A stretch of DNA of 64,000 nt from Armigeres subalbatus (lineage: Eukaryota > Arthropoda > Insecta > Diptera > Culicidae), in assembly GCF_024139115.2 (NCBI RefSeq), contig NW_026943174.1, forward strand, positions 62,001 through 126,000, given 5' to 3'. Shown here piece by piece: positions 57,320 through 64,000 of the stretch. The translations under genes were made by a program, and so were the position numbers. How positions within the stretch are numbered: position 1 is the stretch's first letter; every line of letters starts with the position of its first letter. The notes beneath the pieces were generated by a model. The model saw nothing but the letters and a program-made list of their open reading frames with translations, ran no database searches and had not been told where the DNA came from.

Positions 57320-59537
57320 CTGCACCTTTGAGTTTTTTATTACAAAAATCTCGTAAAACCAGAACTAAATCCAAAAATAATTCATAAAATGATAAATAAT
57401 GAGATCAGTATGATACTTCTGCGTGAAGTTGAACGCTTTTACAATGATAACAATATCAAGATTAACAATAGAAATTTCTTGGATAGCTGTTTGAAGACTT
57501 CCGAAATTTAGCCACATAATTAATCCAATCATGCAAAGCCATACATATGCTAAATGATATACTGGTCAAAATGTCAACATTCGATTTCAATTAGGATTTG
57601 GAATTCAAGCTTTTGCGTCAATATGGGGACACTTGAACCCTCATTTGTCACCCATAAAAAAATTGGTCGAAAAAATTCATAAAAATATTAATTTGTTCTC
57701 ATGCGGCTATTTTGTGTACATTTGACAGATACGATGAATGGTTGGCTCGAAATAATATTTAATATTGATTAGATATCATAGATTTGGTATCAAGTCTCCC
57801 CAAATTCTAAGGTTTCATGCGCTGTCGAATTCCATATCCCAAATTGATCATGAATATGCACAGCAAGTCTGAAAATTAGCGTATTTTGGAGGAAAAATAT
57901 TTTAAAAATTAGAGAACTACTTTTATCAACGCAAGATCTTAGAGAGAGATCAATTCGCCCCAAATATTTTTTAATTTGGTTTATGACAGTACTCCAAAAA
58001 ATCGATTGTGTATCAATAACAACAACAATTTACAGACTGTCACGTATCAGTAAGGTTAAATTATATAGTTCTTGGAGAGTCTGACCGCGTAAGTTTATTC
58101 ATTTTTGGCTGTGATACATCGAATATGAGAAAAGGGGATTAAGTCTCCCCAGTCTCCCCTACATGTCTTGAGCACTTTTGTGAACTTTTCCATCGATAGA
58201 AAAAATCAGGGAAAAAAGTTTGATATCATTATCCGTTCCTTCAATGCTGCTTATATGGTGGATTCGGTTAAAATTTGTTTCTATTGGCATTTACTAAATT
58301 TACTACTCGGCCAACCAGCCCACACAAAGTTTTGACAAACTACCCCAATGAATGTTTTCGAGAACAATTACAAATAACAAGCGGTAAAACCATCTGACAA
58401 TACGTCGGTACATGGCCGACCTTATGCCCCACCAAAATTAGTATAGATGTCACCACTGCGCCCAAAAGCGTTTTCATTTCCCAAAAGCCACTCGGTCAAC
58501 CAGCCCCGGAATTCCCTAAGATTGCGGCTCAATAACACCAGGCCGAACTGTTAGTCCTGGATGAAGTATTGTTAGTTATGATACAGAAAATAAGTAATTT
58601 AATTAAACTATTCAAACCAGTAAACCCAGCAGTAAAATAATGGAAGAATTCGCATATCTACAATGTTTCAATCACAGATCAAATTGACAATCTGGTTCTG
58701 CGAGAAAAAAAGTCAGAGGAATGATACTTGAGAAAACTACTTCTGATATCTGTGCCATGAGTAAACTGTCAAAACGTACGCAAACGTATCTAGTATGCGT
58801 GGCTATTTTAAAGCGGTTTGCTTTGGCTCAATAATGTTAAACTTATTCCTATGTATTCTCTATCATTAGTAGAGATGGCTATAATCGATTTTCCTCACAC
58901 CAAATTTGAATATATATTATAAATTATATCATGTTTGTTGGAAAAATACTAATAGGAAGAAATTTCTCAAACTGTCTGTTCTTTTTATAATTTTTTTGTA
59001 TGCCAGTTATCGATTGCTAACTAACGAAATTGAATCTGCTATTCTCTCTCTGTCGCCAATCTCTTCTCTGCCTTCCAATGGTTCAATAATAATTCAATGT
59101 CGAAGCCTGCTGCGGTTTTCCACATGGGACCAAGCGCGCAACATTCAACCTGATGCTACTATCCAAGCCACGTTTGAGCGATTCAGTTGTGGTTTGGCGA
59201 GTTGAAATTCATTCATATGGATACATTTATCAATTAGCTTCATATGTGCGATGGGGAATGCTAACGTTGAGAAATGTGTGAACGAGTAGGTACTAAAGGG
59301 CGATCGCGGTACCAAAGCTCACGGAGGTGCTTTCAATCATGAAGCAATAAACCGAACACGGCGAAAAGCTCATTCAGAATAAATATTGTACTGATTTCAA
59401 GAGATACTATATGAAGTTAGGAGGATTAACAAAAAAAGAGAATGGAATGTAGGAATGACGGCTTTGGCAGGTTTTGTTCTATTACTGGCAGGGTTTTTTG
59501 ACTGACTCAGCAATACGTACTGAACGAAGTATACTGA
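57320..59537. other. Unassigned intergenic sequence
   Basis: No supported gene. TCTCCCCA words recur at 57795, 58145 and 58153. 59453-59505 matches the left half of the MITE at 32042. Confidence 0.4.
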
Positions 59538-59562
59538 NNNNNNNNNNNNNNNNNNNNNNNNN
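59538..59562. other. Assembly gap (25 N)
   Basis: A run of N. The true length is unknown. Confidence 0.99.
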
Positions 59563-60465
59563 AAGTTACGTATTGGCTTCCGTAGGCCATTGTCTCCAGA
59601 ACCAGCATATCACCACATAGCCAAAATTGATGAGTTTATCTTTAGAACGGTATATAAACTTTGTAATTCAAGTTAAAATTTGACTGTTTTATAAGTATAC
59701 ATTTGGGTCAATGACCTCTTAACATCTTACTGTAATTCTTTTTTGTGGGTTGTTCCGTAAATCTTAAAATACTTTTTTCATGTCAGATGCTTCATTTCGC
59801 CAAAATATTAAAAGTCAAGAAATTTCAGAACGATCGGATTATCATGTAAAAGTTATTCTACTTTGAAGTTTCGTTTTGGTCTATATTGACCCCAACATCT
59901 TACTAAGGTTAAAAGAATAAGTCCGCTAAAATAAATTTATTTAGTAGAGTGGAATAAATGTTCGTGCTAACGTTTATCTAAAGCCATTGTTGTTACTAAT
60001 AAGCGAATTATCAAACGTTTATTCAACGTTTCCAAATTATATAAATAAACAAAATTGAATCGATACAGAAGCAATGATGTTTACTGATAACGTCAATTAT
60101 TAGACTTCTTAATAAAACTCATACTGTGCGTAGATTGTAATAGAGTTTTCAAACGTTTGTTCGATGCTTCAAAAACAAATTTGGTTAAAATATGTATCAT
60201 GATAAAAGCATGTTCCTTGTGTTTAAGTTGTTTGTATTTAGCTAGTTGTTCAATATACATTTCTGATTTAAAAGAAATAGTCGGTGGCGTTTATAAAAGT
60301 ATTATTCAGATATATAGCTGAAAGCAGAGTAGAAGCTGGGCTAAAATGTCAACGATGTTTGCCTAATTTGTTATTCCATACTATATATTGTTCAGCTACG
60401 AATACTAATTAAACGCTAGTTCGACAATGATGTTCATTTGTGGTAACTGATTGTTACTTGGGTAC

Positions 60466-60855
60466 TCTCTACTTTTCACTAACTTTCTCACTTTTCACTT
60501 CACTTCTACTTCTCATCCTTTACTTCTCACTTCTTCACCCCTTTCACTTTTACTTCTTTCTTCTCACTTCTCACTTCTTACATCTATTTTCTATTCACTT
60601 CTTTACTCTTCCATTTCTTTCACTTTTCATATTCACAATTGAGAAGGAAATTTCCACTTTTCACTTCATTTCTCACTTCTCACGTTTCACTTATCCCTCT
60701 ACTTATCTCTTTACTTTTCATTTCTCAATTCACGTCATTTCTCACGTTTTATTTCTTATGCGATCGAGAAATGTCACATTCCCTCATCGCTCGTGCACTT
60801 CTATGTAATTCTTACCACTTATTTCTCATACTTACTTTTCACTACTCATAATTTC
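60466..60855. repeat. Degenerate TTCTCACTTTTCACTTC array
   Basis: Pyrimidine-rich array of 8-10-bp words (TTTTCACTTC, TTCTCACTTC). The long plus-strand frames here (60440-60808) are low-complexity. A similar array lies at 52240-52470. Confidence 0.85.
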
Positions 60856-60899
60856 GTTTCTTTTTAATTAGTCGGTATTTATTCAAATGGCCGACATCG

Positions 60900-61480
60900 T
60901 GTATATCATGCATATGAATTGTTTCTGAAACATCGAATTAGCGAGGTGAAAATGCATTGACAAATTATTTGACTTAAAGAATATCGAGTTTGGGAGGCAT
61001 CGCTCACGGAGGAGCGCAGTATAGATACAAGGGACTTTGATTTTCATCGAGTAAGGAAACATTGAGATACAGAACATCGAGTTAGGGGAGTTCACTGTAC
61101 TTACCCAAAAGTTTCTTGCCGAGTCAATTCTTAAATTTCCGCCAACTTCACACAAACAGGGCAAACGAATTGTAGACAAATTGTTCCTATGTGAGGTTAA
61201 TTTGACAAAACGGAACATAGTTAAATCCTCGAAAAGGCACAATACATGTCCGAAACGTCGGATGAAAATATAAACCGTTTTTGATCCCAAAAGACATCAT
61301 ATGTCGCCATCATAGTTGATAATTAAGAATTTTAACTGATAAAATCAAGCAAACACGGGGTATAAAAGTAATCTATGTTTTTATCAAAGTCGATTATTGA
61401 GTGATCATCAGATCAAATTCTTGAATAAAAAGATTCGAATGAAATCGAATGTTTTAAAATTTTGATAATTCGTATCCATC
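60900..61480. other. Unassigned sequence with a pogo-like end
   Basis: 61040-61100 reads CATCGAGTTAGGGGAGTTCACTGTA-like text, resembling the terminus of the MITE at 50163, without a matching partner. No gene. Confidence 0.4.
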
Positions 61481-61829
61481 TTATGGGGGCAGTAGGGACT
61501 ATGTCCAAGGGCTTGACGATCCCTCCCAGCCCATCTGCGAGTTTGGCGCTGCCTAGGATGTGGTGGGTTTGACAGGGCCTGTTAAACCTCTATAAAAAGC
61601 CGTACGTATCCCAGTAGGTTCCGCCAAGCGACCGTGCCGCCCAAAGCGCAGCTCCAAGTCCCGGTGTTAGGTGGGACGCTAACAGCCCTGACACGACGGC
61701 CTCCGACGAGACAGGAGGTCTGCAGGCCCAATAAGCCGCCTTTAAAAACAACTACGAACGACATAGAAGATAATACGACTCGATACAATCGGCAACGACC
61801 TAGGGCGACGAATAAAGGATCACGATTGG

Positions 61830-62470
61830 AAGCTTGAAATGGAACTGCAATCGCTAGGCTTCGCAGGTTGCGGAGGATAATCTACGAATTACATCCCCGC
61901 AACTTCGATGTCGTAGCGCTGCAGGAAATCTGCTGACAGGACAGAAAGTGTGAAACGGGCATCGAGCGGCTACCTTCTCCAAGCTGTGGCACCACCAACG
62001 AGCTGGGAACCGGCTTCAGTGCTGGGAAGATGCGCCAACGCGTTAGTGGGTGGCAGCCAATCAACGCAAGGATGCAAGTGAGGATAAGGCCGTTTCTTCA
62101 ACTATAGCATCATCAACGGCACTCGCCCATAGAAGGGAGATCCGACGACGAGAAAGAAGTTCTCATGCGCAGCTGGAGCAGACATACGATGGATGCCCAC
62201 TGCGGGACGTCAAAACGTCATCGGTGACATGAACGCTCAGGAGGAAGGAGGAATGTATAGACCGGTCATCGGACCGATAGTCTACCGTATCGAACGACAA
62301 CGGCGCAACGATGGCATAAACTTTGCAGCCTCCGCGAATGGTAGTCCGAAGCATTTCTTCCCTAAGAATATCCACAAGGCCACATGAAATCCCTAATCAA
62401 GTAACGGAAAACAAATCGACCACGTTCTAATCGACGGTAAATTTTTCTCCGACATCACGAAGATGCACTT
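61830..62470 (+). pseudogene. RTE-type endonuclease remnants
   Basis: Readable blocks: DVVALQEIC at 61909 (catalytic Glu), NVIGDMNAQEE at about 62214-62245 (GDxN motif) and KQIDHVLIDGKFFSDI at 62410-62455. They are in different frames. Confidence 0.65.
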
Positions 62471-63159
62471 ACGCAGTGCGAATATTGAATCGACCACTAT
62501 CTCGTCGCAGATGTTCGCGCTCAAAACTCTCGACGGTGATCAACACGCGTCGGAGCGTCCGCTGCGGCTTAAAATTGGCGGCTGCAAGACGGTAGACTAG
62601 CCCAAGACTAGCGCAGCAGCTGGAAGTGGCACTCAACGGAAGAGCGAGCGGCGCAGCATTCTTGAAGATGGCTGAGAGACTGATCTCCATTGAAGCACGC
62701 AACCGCTGCACTAGGGCACGTGGCTCCGGATCAGAGAAACGACTGGTGCTGACGGCGAACGTGAGCAGTTAGTTGAGGAGAAGAATGCAGCATGGGCAGG
62801 CATACCCGAGGGCGAACGAGTAACGATACAAACGGGCGCGGAACAGACAAAACTCGATTTTCCGGAGGAAAAGCGCCAGCAGGAAGATCGAGACCTGAAG
62901 AGAGAGGAACGTACTGCGCTATAACGCACGAAAAGTTCAGAGAAGTTGAGCCGTTCACGGCGCTTACGTGCCACAGCCCGATAGTGTAAGGACATAAACG
63001 GAACCTTCTTACGAACAAGCGTGAGGTGATCCAGGGCGGCAGACTGAAGAGCACTGAATGTCGATATGGCAGACAACGGTGGCGGTATGGTAATGAACCA
63101 GGAGCAGGCGCGCAGGACAGCGACTTCCGGCTGAATCTGGAAATCCAGGAGGAGAACGG

Positions 63160-63850
63160 CTGGCTGAAAACAAAAGCCCCTGGAGTTGACCAACTACCAG
63201 GAGAGCCGTTTAAATGACGGTGGTGAAGCATCTAGAGGCTGCATGGTGATTACCAAGGTTTGGGGAGGATGAGGTTCTGCGCAGGAGTGATGAAAGTGTC
63301 GGTCCCATCTACAAAAGGGCGATAAGCTGATTGTAGCAACACTGCGCAATCTACATTCTGGAACGCCGCCTACAAGGTAATCTCCCAAATTTTATGCCGT
63401 CGACTAACATACCATTAAGAGAGTTCGTGGGCAGTACCAGGCGGGATTTATGGGTGAACGCTCTACCCAGACCAGGTGTTCGCCATCGTCAGGTATTGCA
63501 GAAATGCCGCGAATACAACGCGCCCATTATCATCTTATTTATCGGCTCAAAGCCGCATATGATAACGATCGGGATCAGCTATGGCAGCCAATGCACGAAA
63601 CGGATTTCCGGATTAACTGATCGGTTGATCAAGGCGACGATGGATCGGGATGCGTAGTTCGAGTTTCAAGCATTTCGAGTCCCTTCGAAACCCGTAGAGG
63701 TTACGCAAGGTGATAGTCTTCGTGTCTGCTATTCAACATCGCTTTGGAGGGAGTAATACGAAGGCAGGGATTGACACGAGTGGGCAGATTTTCACGAAGT
63801 CCGTCTAGTTATTTTTTCGCGACGACGTTGATATCATGGCACGTAACTTT
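63160..63850 (+). pseudogene. RTE-type reverse transcriptase remnants
   Basis: Blocks: APGVDQLPGE at 63176, QYQAGFMGERST at 63434, RLKAAYDN at 63543 (first catalytic Asp), and FRDDVDIM at about 63816 (the FADD active site, with Ala changed). Frameshifts lie between all of them. Confidence 0.7.
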
Positions 63851-64000
63851 GAGAGGATGAGGAGCCTACATCAGACCGAAAAGCGAAGTTAAACGGACGG
63901 ATTAGTCATCAACACGTCGAGACGAAGTCATGATAGGAAGAGGCTCAAGAGAGGTCACGAGCCACCCACCACGAGTTTCTATGGTGGTGACGAAATCTGG

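Larger units (their letters stand above)
61480..64000 (+). mobile_element. RTE-type LINE, decayed, continues beyond the window
   Basis: Plus-strand LINE starting with a GC-rich leader (CTGTTAAACCTCTATAAAAA, ACGTATCCCAGTAGG). Endonuclease and RT landmarks follow in order but in changing frames with many stops. It is more decayed than the copy at 50551. The C-terminal domain lies outside the window. Confidence 0.7.

Noticed and set aside
60440..60808. 122-residue hydrophobic Ser/Phe/Leu frame resembling a membrane protein
   Set aside because: Translation of a pyrimidine-rich repeat; another plus-strand frame is open too.
62711..63231. 160- and 166-residue minus-strand frames
   Set aside because: Antisense of the decayed RTE-type LINE, whose sense motifs are on the plus strand.

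Overview
This window is mosquito-type repetitive DNA, most likely from a culicine of the Aedes group. The organism call rests on three things: a Juan-type Jockey-clade LINE, a Feilai-type tRNA-derived SINE, and many short TA-flanked inverted-repeat elements. No rRNA gene, functional tRNA gene or CRISPR array was seen. The one host-type gene recognised is a broken cuticular-protein gene at 28.5-29.4 kb (minus strand). Its TATA box, start codon, first intron and polyadenylation signal are still visible. Almost everything else is transposable elements, satellites and non-coding sequence. Two N runs (30162-30184 and 59538-59562) mark assembly gaps.

Layout: 1-560 minisatellites. 600-990 long hairpin and a 32-bp minisatellite. 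990-2241 left-truncated copy of a 1.58-kb TIR element that is complete at 7951-9532. 2244-6640 decayed Juan LINE on the plus strand. 10.0-11.0 kb part of a dispersed TIR element (family GGGTCATTCCGCGCC). 12.4-13.9 kb TA-flanked 1.5-kb element. 14914-18784 a TA-flanked element whose interior is two opposed arrays of a ~151-bp satellite. 22.1-22.7 kb foldback element. 22.8-25.2 kb decayed CR1/Jockey-group LINE (minus). 26.7 kb Feilai SINE. 28.5-29.4 kb cuticular pseudogene. 31.7-34.4 kb degenerate GAATTCCT-rich repeats. 34.9-37.2 kb cluster of small MITEs and a tRNA-derived SINE with a 12-bp target-site duplication.

37854-48444 holds the best structured element: a Gypsy-group errantivirus (insect endogenous retrovirus) on the minus strand. 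It has 4-bp target duplications, LTRs of 261-263 bp differing by one substitution and one short indel, a tRNA-Lys-type primer-binding site and gag, pol and env regions. Its gag is split by a 3.48-kb nested element (43499-46976) flanked by ATAT on both sides, which itself contains a LOA-clade LINE tail. Gag and pol carry frameshifts; env is uninterrupted.

48.9-50.1 kb TIR element with CAG flanks. 50.16-50.55 kb pogo/Tc1-type MITE beside a 5'-truncated RTE-type LINE (50.58-51.95 kb, minus). 52-57 kb small MITEs, a dispersed repeat pair and a dead Tc1/mariner element. 57.3-61.4 kb mostly unassigned sequence. 61.5 kb to the end a decayed RTE-type LINE (plus) that runs off the window.

The genes do not form a pathway. 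The window records successive insertions, several nested, most of them dead. The strongest leads are the inverted satellite inside a TIR element, the young errantivirus with open env but broken gag-pol, and the cuticular gene whose breaks look like single-base losses.
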